Notes: a model not told the origin generated them from the letters alone. A stretch of 64,000 nt of DNA from Streptomyces bicolor (GCF_000719285.1 NZ_JOFS01000009.1:434001-498000); one strand, 5' to 3'. Shown: positions 50,058 through 59,064, counted from the stretch's first letter. Numbers and translations: made by a program.

Positions 50058-50169
50058 GATTGCTCACCATCCACCGACAAACGTCACTGCTCACTGCGCC
50101 CGGATTCTGGCGTTTCCGCAGGAGCCAGTGCTCACGAAGTCGCGGACCCTAGACCACGGCGGGCGGACG

Positions 50170-50388
50170 TCACTCCTGCCGTGAACGCTCGTTGTAGCGG
50201 GCCTGCGCCGCGCCCTGAACAAACTGTGTGAGGAGGCCGGCGCAGCCGCCCGCGAATATGGCGGCGACGATGCCGCCTGTTGCGATGTCGGGCGTGCTGA
50301 CGATGATCGCGATGGCGACGGCGCAGGTGACGATGATCCCAAGTGGCTTGGTCGGCACGCGGTACCACCACGGCGTACGTGCCCCCAT
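50170..50388 (-). CDS. Small two-helix membrane protein antisense to the tail genes
   Basis: A 72-residue protein; ATG at 50388 with GGGAGGT upstream. Residues 17-31 (LGIIVTCAVAIAIIV) and 38-56 (GGIVAAIFAGGCAGLLTQF) are membrane helices; the C-terminus is charged (AARYNERSRQE-like). It lies between the transposon-like element and the tail module and runs opposite to the latter. Function unknown; a phage or element-associated small protein is possible. Confidence 0.55.
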   Translation of the reverse strand: MGARTPWWYRVPTKPLGIIVTCAVAIAIIVSTPDIATGGIVAAIFAGGCAGLLTQFVQGAAQARYNERSRQE

Positions 50389-50469
50389 GGGCACCTCCCT
50401 GTCCACGTGCCGGATCGCGTAGATATCGTACTGGCAGGGCTGTCCGACAGCCGTTCTAGCGTCGTGGGA

Positions 50470-50844
50470 ATGGATCACGACAGCGACGAGAACGTGCACC
50501 GAGTACAGATCACCGCTCGCGGCGCGAAGGCCGCGATCGAGATCGACGGGCGGCGGGTAGACCCGGGTGCGTTGAGTGGCTACACCGTCAGCCACCGAGA
50601 AGGAGAGCCGCCGCAGGTGGTCCTCTACTCCGGGGACCACGTCGAAACCATCTTCGAGGGCATGGCCCGTGTCGCTGTTGCCGACGTGCCCGACCCCGGC
50701 CCGGCCGCCGCCGTCTTTCTGGCGGCGATTGACGCTGCGGAACTGGAGCGGGCCGCGCTGGCCAGGCCCGACCTCGGCACCGGCCCGCACTCCTTGACGC
50801 AGGCGATGCTCACCCAGCTCGTGGAGTGGGCGCGTGGCCTTTGA
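50470..50844 (+). CDS. Phage-type protein at the start of the tail module
   Basis: A 124-residue protein; the ATG at 50470 follows GTGGGA. N-terminal beta-rich region (VQITARGAKAAIEIDGRRVDPG, read in parts) and C-terminal helices (LTQAMLTQLVEWARG). It is the first rightward gene of the module and overlaps the next gene by 11 nt. Its place before the connector protein suggests a neck or head-tail joining role; no motif proves it. Confidence 0.5.
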   Translation: MDHDSDENVHRVQITARGAKAAIEIDGRRVDPGALSGYTVSHREGEPPQVVLYSGDHVETIFEGMARVAVADVPDPGPAAAVFLAAIDAAELERAALARPDLGTGPHSLTQAMLTQLVEWARGL

Positions 50845-51265
50845 CGTGGAGGGTGCACGCCGGGTTGTCGGCCGCATCCTGGACGACAAGCTCGAAGTGT
50901 GGCGGGACGGCGCCGGCCGCGCGGACGATGTGCTGGACGAAGCCACCGGGCAGCTCGTGTCCCCGACGCCTGACGAGTGCTTGGTCTGGGACGGGCTCGG
51001 CGCCGTGATGCCGCTGGGCCATCCCGCGATCACCCGGCCGCTGAGCGGTGCCGTCGCAGTCGAGCCGTCCACGACGGACTACCAGGCCGTGCTCCCCGTT
51101 GATGCTCCGGAACTCCGGCCGGACGACGTGGTGCGCGTGGCCGGATCGGTGAGGCCCGGCGGGCCGCGTGATCCTCAGCTGATCGGCCGCCGCTTCCGCG
51201 TCTCGGACGAGACCGTGGGCACCTACAGCGTGGTGCGCATCGTCAGGGTGCAGGTGATCGACTGA
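50834..51265 (+). CDS. Head-tail connector-type protein (DUF6093-like)
   Basis: A 143-residue protein: RRVVGRILDDKLEVWRDG at the N-terminus, RPDDVVRVAGSVRPGG and RRFRVSDETVGTYSVVRI as beta strands. It resembles the DUF6093-type connector (head completion/stopper) of actinophages. The GTG start overlaps the upstream gene, and the next gene begins inside its stop. Presence of a connector without head genes is unusual. Confidence 0.6.
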   Translation: MAFDVEGARRVVGRILDDKLEVWRDGAGRADDVLDEATGQLVSPTPDECLVWDGLGAVMPLGHPAITRPLSGAVAVEPSTTDYQAVLPVDAPELRPDDVVRVAGSVRPGGPRDPQLIGRRFRVSDETVGTYSVVRIVRVQVID

Positions 51266-51693
51266 TGGCACCGGCGAACCCGCACCCCAACGCCCACCCG
51301 GCCGCGACCGCGTTCCGTGATCCCATCGCGCTGGCCGCCGCCCTGGCCCGGATGGGTCCGGCCACCCGCGCCCGCACGCGGACGATCACCCGGCACCACG
51401 CCATGCTGCTGCGGGTCCGCATCCAGCGGAACGCGAGCGGCAGGCCCGGACCGAACGTGATCACCGGGCAGTACCGCGCATCATGGGACGTGCGGATGCG
51501 CACCGCTGGCGGCGAGGTCACCGCCGAGGTGTTCTCCGACGCCCCGCAGGCGCGACGACTGGAATACGGCTTCGTCGGCGTCGACAGCCTCGGGCGGCAC
51601 TACCGGCAGCCGCCGTTCCCGCACGTCGAGCCCGCGTTCCAGCAAACCGAACCGGCGTTCATCCAGGCCCTGGCCGACGGGGTGCTGCCGTGA
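51265..51693 (+). CDS. HK97-gp10-like tail completion protein
   Basis: A 142-residue basic protein: RTRTITRHHAMLLRVRIQRN, then GPNVITGQYRASWDVR and APQARRLEYGFVGVDSLGRHY, the pattern of HK97 gp10/neck-tail completion proteins, and a C-terminal helix. Its position after the connector and before the terminator-like gene matches siphovirus order. Start and stop overlap both neighbours. Confidence 0.65.
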   Translation: MAPANPHPNAHPAATAFRDPIALAAALARMGPATRARTRTITRHHAMLLRVRIQRNASGRPGPNVITGQYRASWDVRMRTAGGEVTAEVFSDAPQARRLEYGFVGVDSLGRHYRQPPFPHVEPAFQQTEPAFIQALADGVLP

Positions 51694-52133
51694 TCGCTCG
51701 TCTTCCGGTGACCCGCGCGCTCGCCGCCCTCCTGGAGGACACCACGGGCCGCCCTTGCGGTGTCGGTGAACTCCCGCGCGTTCAGGGGGATTCCGGCTGG
51801 GAGCCCGCGCCCGTCCCGTACACGATCCTCGACTCGCTGCCCGCCGAGTTCGCAGGCCCACCCCTGTGGGACTGGCACGCCGATGCCTCCTGGTCCTACC
51901 AGGTCACCTCGGTCGGGGAACGAGCCGATCAGGTCGAGTGGCTGGCCGACCGCGTACGCGCCGGGGTCGTCGGCCGGACCGACGGACGCTGGACCCACGA
52001 CCTGCACGTTCCCGAAGCACGCGTCATCGACCGGGAGTTGACCTACGACGCCGGAGGAGAGCCCTCGGTGTCGGCGGCAGGCGCTATCGTGTCCTACGTG
52101 CAGCGGGTCACGATCACCGTGACCCCAGCATGA
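51690..52133 (+). CDS. Tail terminator-like protein
   Basis: A 147-residue protein; GTG start overlaps the previous stop (GTGA). N-terminal VTRALAALLEDTTGRPCGVG and a central DQVEWLADRVRAGVVG helix fit the small alpha/beta tail terminator proteins that follow gp10-like genes in siphoviruses. No catalytic motif. The tail tube gene follows 131 nt downstream. Confidence 0.6.
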   Translation: MIARLPVTRALAALLEDTTGRPCGVGELPRVQGDSGWEPAPVPYTILDSLPAEFAGPPLWDWHADASWSYQVTSVGERADQVEWLADRVRAGVVGRTDGRWTHDLHVPEARVIDRELTYDAGGEPSVSAAGAIVSYVQRVTITVTPA

Positions 52134-52264
52134 AGAATCGATTCTTCTGATCCTCACCGCGGAGGCCCGCGCGGACGCTAGGCCCCAGGCCAGGCGAACC
52201 CCCTTTGAACCTCAAGGGGCAGGGCCTCGGCACGGGACGCTGCCCCAGAAGTGGGAGCGGACCT

Positions 52265-52897
52265 GTGTCCACGAGCACGAAGAAGACCCAGACCCGATTT
52301 CTGCGGCGCGGCATCTCCAAGATCCTGTGGTCCAAGGACCTCAACGACCCGAAGTACCCCAGCCGACGGGAGATCACCAACGCGTTTGGCCTGACCGATG
52401 CCGTCTCGGACATCGAGGGCTGGGCGCTGGAGAACGACCCCATCGAGACCCCCGACATGGGCTCGACCTTCAACTCCTCGATCCCGGGCAACGACAAGGC
52501 CGAGAACTCCAGCCTGACCTTCTACGAGGACCGGTTCTCCGACGCGATCGAGCAGCGGCTCCCCAAGGGCGCGAAGGGCTACGTCGTCCTGCTCCGCAAG
52601 GGCGATCTGCCCGGCTCTCGCTCGGTGGACGTGTTCCCTGTCCAGGTCGCTACCCGCGCCGCGACGTACAGCACCGGCAACGAGGCCGCGAAGTTCAAGG
52701 TGGACTTCACGATCACGGACGAGCCGTCGCTCGACCGTCCGGTGCCGCAGGCGCAGCCCAGTCCGCTGCCGGATCAGGACTGCGACGAGGACCACGACCA
52801 CGGGCACGACGGTGACCATGTCGACGTGACCGTGGTCAGCACCACGGAGACCAAGACCGAGGCGACGGTCCGCGAGCACGACGCTGACGAGGGCTGA
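52265..52897 (+). CDS. Major tail tube protein
   Basis: A 210-residue protein; GTG start after GGGAGCG. The core is beta-rich with FYEDRFSDAIEQRLPKG and GYVVLLRKGDLPGSRSVDVF segments typical of siphovirus tail tube proteins; the C-terminal 50 residues are an acidic His/Asp-rich tail (DEDHDHGHDGDHVDVT) that may sit on the tube surface. Two nucleotides separate it from the tail chaperone gene. Confidence 0.75.
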   Translation: MSTSTKKTQTRFLRRGISKILWSKDLNDPKYPSRREITNAFGLTDAVSDIEGWALENDPIETPDMGSTFNSSIPGNDKAENSSLTFYEDRFSDAIEQRLPKGAKGYVVLLRKGDLPGSRSVDVFPVQVATRAATYSTGNEAAKFKVDFTITDEPSLDRPVPQAQPSPLPDQDCDEDHDHGHDGDHVDVTVVSTTETKTEATVREHDADEG

Positions 52898-52899
52898 TC

Positions 52900-53454
52900 G
52901 TGTCGCGCCCCGCACAGGCCAAGCGCCCGTCCCCCTCCGCCACGGCGGCGGAGGGGGCGTGGTCGGCCAAGATGGAACGGCTCCGCCGCCGAGCCCGCCC
53001 GCAGAACCGGCTCCGCATCTGCGATGACGCCGAGCTGCGCCAGCGGTACGACGAGGCTGAGCAGGCCGCCCGCCGTGCCCGGTTCGTCGCCGAGGCCAAC
53101 CCGGGTGACGAGCTGGCCGCGCGCCAGGCAACCGACGCTGATGCGGCGCGGGACCAGGCCCTGGCGGCGCTCGACGCTGCCTCGGAGTTCCTGACCTTCC
53201 GCGCCCTTCCGCGCCCGGTGCTGGAGGAGCTGATCAGCGAGCACCCGCCCACCGAGCAGCAGGCGGAGGAGGGGGCGATCTTCAACGCCGACACCTGCCC
53301 CGCCGCGCTGGTGGCGGCGGCGTCCGTGGACGGCATGAGCCGCGAGGAGGCCGAGGAGCTGCTGAACGGCTGGTCGGCGCCGGACGCCAACGCGCTGTGG
53401 GACGCCGCCTGGCAGATCCAGCAGGAGAGCCGGGTCGAGCTGGGAAAAGGCTGA
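52900..53454 (+). CDS. Tail assembly chaperone G
   Basis: A 184-residue protein rich in Ala, Glu and Arg: RRRARPQNRLRICDDAELRQ, then LAARQATDADAARDQALAAL coiled helices, and EEAEELLNGWSAPDANALWD. It ends LGKG* just after a slippery heptamer. In siphoviruses this gene lies between tail tube and tape measure and is fused by frameshift to the next frame; the position and sequence features match. Confidence 0.75.
   Translation: MSRPAQAKRPSPSATAAEGAWSAKMERLRRRARPQNRLRICDDAELRQRYDEAEQAARRARFVAEANPGDELAARQATDADAARDQALAALDAASEFLTFRALPRPVLEELISEHPPTEQQAEEGAIFNADTCPAALVAAASVDGMSREEAEELLNGWSAPDANALWDAAWQIQQESRVELGKG
53442..53448 (+). promoter_or_regulatory. Programmed -1 frameshift slippery site G_GGA_AAA
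   Basis: GGGAAAA lies six codons... more exactly the zero-frame codons are CTG GGA AAA GGC TGA, so the heptamer spans X_XXY_YYZ with the stop one codon after it. A -1 shift gives G-K-R-L-S-R and enters an open frame that ends at 53795. This is the classic arrangement in tail assembly chaperone genes, where a fraction of ribosomes make a GT fusion. Confidence 0.85.
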
Positions 53455-53795
53455 GCCGTGACGCCGGCCTGCGCGCCGAACTGGAGCTGTGCGAGCGGTA
53501 CGGCATTCCGCACTCGCAGTTCCTCGGCGGCGACGGCCGCTGGTCCGACCTCGACCGGGCCAAGGCGTTGGCCTGGGCGGAGTGGCAGCGGTCGGTGTGC
53601 CCGGAGTGCCACACCCGGCTGGAGGAGTGGGACCGCGAACGCGGCGGCGACCCACACGCCTACGTCACCGACACCCTGCGCTGCCCCGGCTGCGAGCTGA
53701 TCGAGCAGGAACGCGATCACGTCCCCCAGGACCGGTCCGGCTACGGCGTGAAGATCCAGCTCCTGCCGCGCGAGCAGTACGAGCCGCGCCCCTGA
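53448..53795 (+). CDS. Tail assembly chaperone T extension (made by -1 frameshift)
   Basis: The -1 frame continues the chaperone after the slippery site for 115 residues: RLSRDAGLRAELELCERYG, then GRWSDLDRAKALAWAEWQRS and a zinc-ribbon-like CPECHTRLEEW ... LRCPGCELIEQE. A start codon of its own is not obvious, which supports production only as the GT fusion (join of 52900..53448 and 53448..53795). The ratio of G to GT protein usually controls tape-measure loading. Confidence 0.75.
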   Translation, partial: RLSRDAGLRAELELCERYGIPHSQFLGGDGRWSDLDRAKALAWAEWQRSVCPECHTRLEEWDRERGGDPHAYVTDTLRCPGCELIEQERDHVPQDRSGYGVKIQLLPREQYEPRP

Positions 53796-53832
53796 TCCAC
53801 CCTCGCACCATGTAAGTAAGGAGGCCGCCGCG

Positions 53833-56800
53833 GTGGCCGGGTTCACCCTCACGGTCGCGATGCGCGCCGAGGTCCGCGACCTGATCGCGGGAACCCGTGC
53901 TGCCTCCGCCCAGATGCGGACGCTGGGGGACCGGACTGACGCCGCGAACCGGTCTCTGGCCCGGCTGGATGCCAACGGGGCGCAGCTCGCTGCGCAGTTC
54001 GCTGCGCTGAATCGTTCCTCCCGCGCGGCCGTCGGGGAGCTGAACCGGATCACTGCCCGCGCCGGGGCGGCCCGTGCCGCGCTGCGCGCGGCCGGGGACG
54101 ACGGCGCACGGTCGATGTCCCGGCTCCAGCGGGCGACCGCCGGGGCTGGTCGGCGGGGCCTGTCCGCCACGAACATGCTCGCGGGCGGCGCCCTCGTCCT
54201 GGGCACCGGCGAGGTCATCGAGGAGGGCAACAAGTACCAGCGGCAGATGAATCTCTTCCGCGCGGTGACGGACGCGACCGCCGGACAGATGAAGCGGGCC
54301 GCCGCCGTCGCCCGCGAACTCGGCAACGACCTGACGCTGCCCACCTCGACGTCGGCGGACGCCGCCGAGGGCATGGTCGAGCTGTCGAAGGCCGGCTTCC
54401 GTGCGGACCAGTCGATCGACTCCGTACGCGCCTCGCTCCAGCTCGCGGCGGCGGCCGACGTCAACGCCGCCACGTCGGCCAAGTATTTGGGCGACATCAT
54501 GGATCAGTACGGCCTCGGTGCTGATCAGGCGTCCCGTGCGGCAGACACTCTCGCCGCCACCGCCAACAACGCGTCGGGCTCGATCACTGACATCTACTAC
54601 TCGATGCGGTACGCGGGCCCGGTCGCGAACGCGCTCGGCGTCACCCTCCAGGACACGGCCGCCGCGGTCGGAATGCTCGGCAAATCCGGCATCCTCGGGC
54701 AGACGGCAGGCACGAGCTTGCGCGGGATCTTCGCCAACCTCGCCGCGCCGACGCCAATCATGAAGAACGCCCTGCGCGACCTCGGGATCGAAGCCTGGGA
54801 CGCCCAAGGGCGCTTCAAGGGCCTGCGCACGGTGATCGACGGCCTGTCCAAGGCCGAACACTCCATGAACCAGCAGGACTTCGTTGCTGGAGTGACCCGC
54901 GCGTTCGGCAAGCCCGCGCTCAGTGGCGCGGTCGCGCTCGCCCACCAGGGCACCGAGTCCTTCGACGCCCTGTCGATGGCTGTACGGCAAACCGGTTCGG
55001 CCGCGTCCATCACCGCCTCGCGCGGCGAGGGCCTTGCCGGTGCCATGACGCAACTGCGCACCCAGGCACGGCAGACCGGCATCGCCCTGTACGAGGGGAT
55101 GGCACCCGGCCTGGAGTGGGTGACCCGCCTGCTCACCCGCGGGATGTCCGGGGCCACGCCGTACCTGACCACGGCGCTGGAGTACGGGCGGAACATCGCC
55201 ACGCTATACGGGCCGGAACTGAAGGAGCAGACGAAGGACGGGCTCAGCGGCCTCATCGAGGAGGCCCAGCAGCTCGTCGGCCCGCTCAAGGACATCGGTG
55301 AGCACTCCCTCGCCACCGGTCTCAACCTGCTGATCAACGCGGGCCGCACCCTCGGAGACGTCCTGTCGAACGCCGCCGACGGCGCGGAACCGATCCTGGA
55401 GGCCGTCTCCGGGCTCGGGGAGGAAGGCGGCGCGGCGGCCGGGACGCTCGACATCATCGCCACCGTCGCCAACCTCGCGATGGACGCGGTCTCGGGCCTG
55501 TCGATGGTGCTCGTCCCGATCGGTCACGCCGTCGGCGGTCTGGTCAGCGCCTTCGGCGCACTGCCTGGCCCGATCCAGTCCGCCGCCCTGGCCATGCTCC
55601 TGTTCCGCCGCGCCCAGCCGGCGCTGACGAACATGGCGACCACCCTGACCGGACCCGTCCGCTCGGGCTTCACCTCCTTCAACCAACAGATGCGCGTCCA
55701 GCAGTCGTTGGCCGCCTCGTCCGGCGTCGCCCTCTCGAGGTACGGCGCGGCCTGGGCCGCCGTCCAGGCTCGACTCGGGTTCCTCGGCAACATGACCTCC
55801 GCGTTCCGCAGCGCGAACGGTGCCGGAGTCACGTTCATGGGCACGCTCAACGGCGTCGGGAGGGCAGCCGGATCGGGACTGCGCTCGGCGCTCGGCGGCG
55901 TGACCAACGCGCTCGGCGGACCGTTCGGCGTGGTCATGGCCGGGGTGTCGGTGGGCCTGGGGCTGCTCGCCGCGCGGCAGCAGAAGGCGGCTCAGGCCGC
56001 GGCCGAGCACCAGCAGCGCGTGTCCACGCTCACGTCCGCGCTGCGCGAGTCCGGCGGGCAGATCGACAGCAATGTCCGCAACGCGGCGGCGCAGTCGCTG
56101 TTGGACACGAAGACGGAACAGGGCCAGCTCACCAAGGTGATGGAGCAGGCCGGGGTCCCGCTGGCCTCGCTCACCGACGCCTACCTCGGCCAGGGCACCT
56201 CGCTGGACGCGCTGCAGAAGCAGCTCCAGGCCACGGCCGACAAGCACAAGGTGTGGAAGGACGTCGCCGCTGGCAAGGCGACGGTCCAGGACTACTCCGA
56301 GGTCGGCCAGCAGTACAAGGACGCCGCCGACGCGCTCGGCTCCGTCAAGGGCGAGATGGCCGGGGCGCTGAAAAATGCCAAGGACCTGGCCAAGGCCACT
56401 AAGGGTGCCGGAGACGGCACCTCGGCGTACGACCGGCTGAAGCAGGCGGTCGGCGGGCTGGCCGACCAGACCGCCGACGCCGATACGCGCACCCGGTCCC
56501 TGAAGTCCGCGCTCGACCTGCTGTCCGGCGGCCAGATCTCCCTCCAGGCGGCCGAGGCCAAGGTGAACTCGGCCGTCCTCGACCTGCAAGACGGCAGCAA
56601 AAACGTCGACCGCAGCCAGGGGTACGGCGGCAAGCAGCTCGTCAACGAGGACAAGACCCTCAACACCACGACGCGGAACGGGCAGGGCCTCTACACCCAG
56701 CTCACCGCGCTCTCCGACGCGGCGGCCGACGCCTCCGTGGCGACCTTCGACCTGGCCCAGCGCAACGGCGAGGACCTGCCGGCCGCGCTGGCGAAGGCCC

Positions 56801-58101
56801 GCGAGCAGATGAGCCGCGCCCGGTCCGAAGCGATCCAGGCCGCCCGCGGCTACGGACTGACCAAGACCCAGGCCGAAGGCGTCGCGGACAGCCTAGGCCT
56901 GCTGCCGTCCAAGGTGTCGCTGCTGCTCCAGACCAAGGGCATGGACAGCACCCTGGCGAACCTCATCGCCGTCCAGGCGGAGTTCCAGCGGCTGCCGAAC
57001 GCGAAGACGATCAAGGTCGACTCGCTGTCCGACGGGGCCCAGAAGAAGCTGAGGAGCCTGGGATTCACCGTGAAGACGGTGCCCGGCACCCGGCAGATCA
57101 AGATCACCGCGCCGACCGCAGGGGCGAAGAAGAACCTCGACACCCTGATCGACAAGCTCGGCCGCACCCCGAACAGCAAGAACGTGAAGGTCTCCGCGCC
57201 CACCGCCGCAGCGATCAAGAGCCTGGAAGCCGTGCAGGCGAAGATCCGCGCGACACCAGGCGCGAAGTCCGTCGTCGTGCGCGCGCCGACGGCCGAGGCC
57301 CGCAAGCAGTTGGAGGCCCTGGGGTTCCGGATCGAGAAGGTTCCGGGCTCGAAGAACGTGAAGGTCACGGTGCCCACCGGCGGCCCGCGGAAGGCGGCCG
57401 ACTCCATCCAGGAGCGCATCAACTCCCTGCGCGGCAAGGAGGTCACGGTCACCACCCGGCATGTCTCGATCTTCAGCCAGCTCGCCGAGCAGAACACCAA
57501 CGTCGCGGACGCCATCCGGCGCCAGGCCGACGCGCAGGCCCGCGCCGCCAAGAAGCACGCGGACGGGGCGGTTGTCGACTACTTCGCGGACGGCGGCGTC
57601 ACCGGGGGAACGGGCCGCGAGCGGCACGTCGCGCAGATCGCCCCGGCCGGGAGTTACCGCATATGGGGGGAGCGGGAGACAGGCGGGGAGGCTTATGTGC
57701 CTTTGGCCGCTGCCAAGCGCGAGCGCAGCAAGGCGATCGTGGAGACCGTGGTCGACCGGTTCGGCGGCCAGGTCGAGTGGTACGCCAACGGCGGCGTCCG
57801 AAACGCCCGCGGCCGCGACTACAGCCCGATGCTCGCCAGGTCCTTCAAACAGGCCCGCAGCGTCGCGGCGATGGCGGGCGTCGTCCGCTCCTTCGACCTG
57901 CGCACCGGCAGCGACCGCGCCCGCACCCGCGTGGTCGACGCACGCGCTGGCGGCCGGGTCCAGGTCGTCGTCGTGCGCGAGCAGCAGCCGCTGATCGGCT
58001 CCATGCCGGTCACCGTCACCGACAGCGGAGCCACCCCCGAGCAGATCGGCACCGAGATGATGCGCACCCTGCGCAACGCGCAGCGGGGCGGGAGAGTGTG
58101 A
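53833..58101 (+). CDS. Tail tape measure protein
   Basis: A 1422-residue protein; GTG start with AAGGAGG 8 nt upstream. Residues about 100-420 form the TP901/PhageMin tail-length core (VARELGNDLTLPTSTSADAA; SLRGIFANLAAPTPIMKNAL). Residues about 530-730 have hydrophobic helices, likely for membrane passage. From about residue 1055 to 1205 there are five or so repeats of about 30-38 residues with the pattern K-x-[IV]-K-[IV]-x-[AS]-PTA...KxL. It overlaps the next gene by TGATG. Length predicts a tail of roughly 200 nm by the usual 1.5 angstrom per residue rule. Confidence 0.88.
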   Translation: MAGFTLTVAMRAEVRDLIAGTRAASAQMRTLGDRTDAANRSLARLDANGAQLAAQFAALNRSSRAAVGELNRITARAGAARAALRAAGDDGARSMSRLQRATAGAGRRGLSATNMLAGGALVLGTGEVIEEGNKYQRQMNLFRAVTDATAGQMKRAAAVARELGNDLTLPTSTSADAAEGMVELSKAGFRADQSIDSVRASLQLAAAADVNAATSAKYLGDIMDQYGLGADQASRAADTLAATANNASGSITDIYYSMRYAGPVANALGVTLQDTAAAVGMLGKSGILGQTAGTSLRGIFANLAAPTPIMKNALRDLGIEAWDAQGRFKGLRTVIDGLSKAEHSMNQQDFVAGVTRAFGKPALSGAVALAHQGTESFDALSMAVRQTGSAASITASRGEGLAGAMTQLRTQARQTGIALYEGMAPGLEWVTRLLTRGMSGATPYLTTALEYGRNIATLYGPELKEQTKDGLSGLIEEAQQLVGPLKDIGEHSLATGLNLLINAGRTLGDVLSNAADGAEPILEAVSGLGEEGGAAAGTLDIIATVANLAMDAVSGLSMVLVPIGHAVGGLVSAFGALPGPIQSAALAMLLFRRAQPALTNMATTLTGPVRSGFTSFNQQMRVQQSLAASSGVALSRYGAAWAAVQARLGFLGNMTSAFRSANGAGVTFMGTLNGVGRAAGSGLRSALGGVTNALGGPFGVVMAGVSVGLGLLAARQQKAAQAAAEHQQRVSTLTSALRESGGQIDSNVRNAAAQSLLDTKTEQGQLTKVMEQAGVPLASLTDAYLGQGTSLDALQKQLQATADKHKVWKDVAAGKATVQDYSEVGQQYKDAADALGSVKGEMAGALKNAKDLAKATKGAGDGTSAYDRLKQAVGGLADQTADADTRTRSLKSALDLLSGGQISLQAAEAKVNSAVLDLQDGSKNVDRSQGYGGKQLVNEDKTLNTTTRNGQGLYTQLTALSDAAADASVATFDLAQRNGEDLPAALAKAREQMSRARSEAIQAARGYGLTKTQAEGVADSLGLLPSKVSLLLQTKGMDSTLANLIAVQAEFQRLPNAKTIKVDSLSDGAQKKLRSLGFTVKTVPGTRQIKITAPTAGAKKNLDTLIDKLGRTPNSKNVKVSAPTAAAIKSLEAVQAKIRATPGAKSVVVRAPTAEARKQLEALGFRIEKVPGSKNVKVTVPTGGPRKAADSIQERINSLRGKEVTVTTRHVSIFSQLAEQNTNVADAIRRQADAQARAAKKHADGAVVDYFADGGVTGGTGRERHVAQIAPAGSYRIWGERETGGEAYVPLAAAKRERSKAIVETVVDRFGGQVEWYANGGVRNARGRDYSPMLARSFKQARSVAAMAGVVRSFDLRTGSDRARTRVVDARAGGRVQVVVVREQQPLIGSMPVTVTDSGATPEQIGTEMMRTLRNAQRGGRV

Positions 58102-59051
58102 TGAGCACAGCACCGAACAAGAACCCCGAACTGGCCCCGTTTCAATACGAGATCGGCGGCGTCGTCCTGGGCACCGGCAGCCTCGTCCCGGTCGGGAACA
58201 TCGAAGGTCTCGGCTCCCCGGCCACCCGGTCGCAGGACGCCGACAACGCCAATGGCGACGGCACCGCCCCCGGCCGCGACTTCTACGGTCCGCGCCCCCT
58301 GCGCTTCGAGGCGGGCATCAAGACGCCCGGCGACCCGGTGAAGGCCGCCGAGATCCTCGCCCGGCTGGAACGCGCCCTGGACGACCCCGCCGCCCGGACC
58401 AGCCCGGACGGCCGCCACGTCCTGCGCGGCCGGTGGCCCAGTCACACAACGCGGCGCATGTACGGGCGACTTCGCCGTATGGAGGCCACCAGCACTGCCA
58501 CCGCCGTGCACGGCTGGATCCCCCTGGACATCGAGTTCGTCGGCCTGGACAACCCTCGCTGGTACGACGACGAGCTTTCGCAGCTGACGCTCGGCCTAGA
58601 CCAAGCCGCCCACGCGACCACCGCGGACCGCACCGTCGACGAGGCGATGGGCCGACCCGCCGCCTGGTGCCGCCCCGCTGACCGTGAGCACCGCCCGGCC
58701 GACGAGCGGCCTGGATGGGTCACCAACCACGGTGACGTGCCGACCTACCCGAGCCTGCGCGTGCACGGGCCGGTCGCTGGACCGCGGATCTGGAACACGG
58801 TCACCCGCCGTGTCCTCGAACTCGACCTGTCGCTGCGCGAGGGCGAGTGGGTGGAGCTGGAGACCCGGCCCGGCACCTGCTGGGCCCTGCGCAACGGCAC
58901 CGTCAACGTGGCCAACGACCTTAGCCCCGCATCCCGTCTCGACCTGTTCACCCTGCCGCCCGGACGGTCCGAGATCGCGTGGAGCGCGAACGACCCGTCC
59001 GGCACCGCGCGCCTCGAGGTGGCGTGGCGGTCGGCGTACACCACCCTGTGA
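58101..59051 (+). CDS. Distal tail (Dit)-like protein
   Basis: A 316-residue beta-rich protein directly after the tape measure, the position of Dit. It has FQYEIGGVVLGTGSLVPVGN at the start, DGRHVLRGRWPSHTTRRMYG and a jelly-roll-like half from about residue 210 (LRVHGPVAGPRIWNTVTRR, LDLSLREGEWVELETR). The second half resembles galectin-like Dit domains of Gram-positive siphoviruses. ATG start overlaps the tape-measure stop. Confidence 0.7.
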   Translation: MSTAPNKNPELAPFQYEIGGVVLGTGSLVPVGNIEGLGSPATRSQDADNANGDGTAPGRDFYGPRPLRFEAGIKTPGDPVKAAEILARLERALDDPAARTSPDGRHVLRGRWPSHTTRRMYGRLRRMEATSTATAVHGWIPLDIEFVGLDNPRWYDDELSQLTLGLDQAAHATTADRTVDEAMGRPAAWCRPADREHRPADERPGWVTNHGDVPTYPSLRVHGPVAGPRIWNTVTRRVLELDLSLREGEWVELETRPGTCWALRNGTVNVANDLSPASRLDLFTLPPGRSEIAWSANDPSGTARLEVAWRSAYTTL

Positions 59052-59064
59052 ACGGAGAGCATTC

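Larger units (their letters stand above)
48748..50134. mobile_element. Transposon-like element with repeated TGAGCACTG ends
   Basis: The left end has TGAGCACTG three times (48748, 48768, 48799); the right end has the reverse complement as CAGTGCTCA (50126-50134), with two imperfect copies (50085-50093, 50058-50066). The 22-nt TGTCGGCGGATCATGAGCACTG at 48755-48776 also matches the reverse complement of 50058-50079 at 17 of 22 positions. TG...CA outer ends and repeated subterminal motifs recall IS21- or Mu-like elements. No transposase gene is inside; no target-site duplication was seen. It contains one gene and about 700 bp of non-coding DNA. Probably non-autonomous. Confidence 0.5.

Noticed and set aside
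52200..52220. Possible hairpin CCCCTT/AAGGGG upstream of the tail tube gene
   Set aside because: Only a 6-bp stem; too weak to claim as a terminator or regulatory element.
53842..55053. Minus-strand frames opposite the tape measure
   Set aside because: GC shadow; no start signals and no independent evidence.
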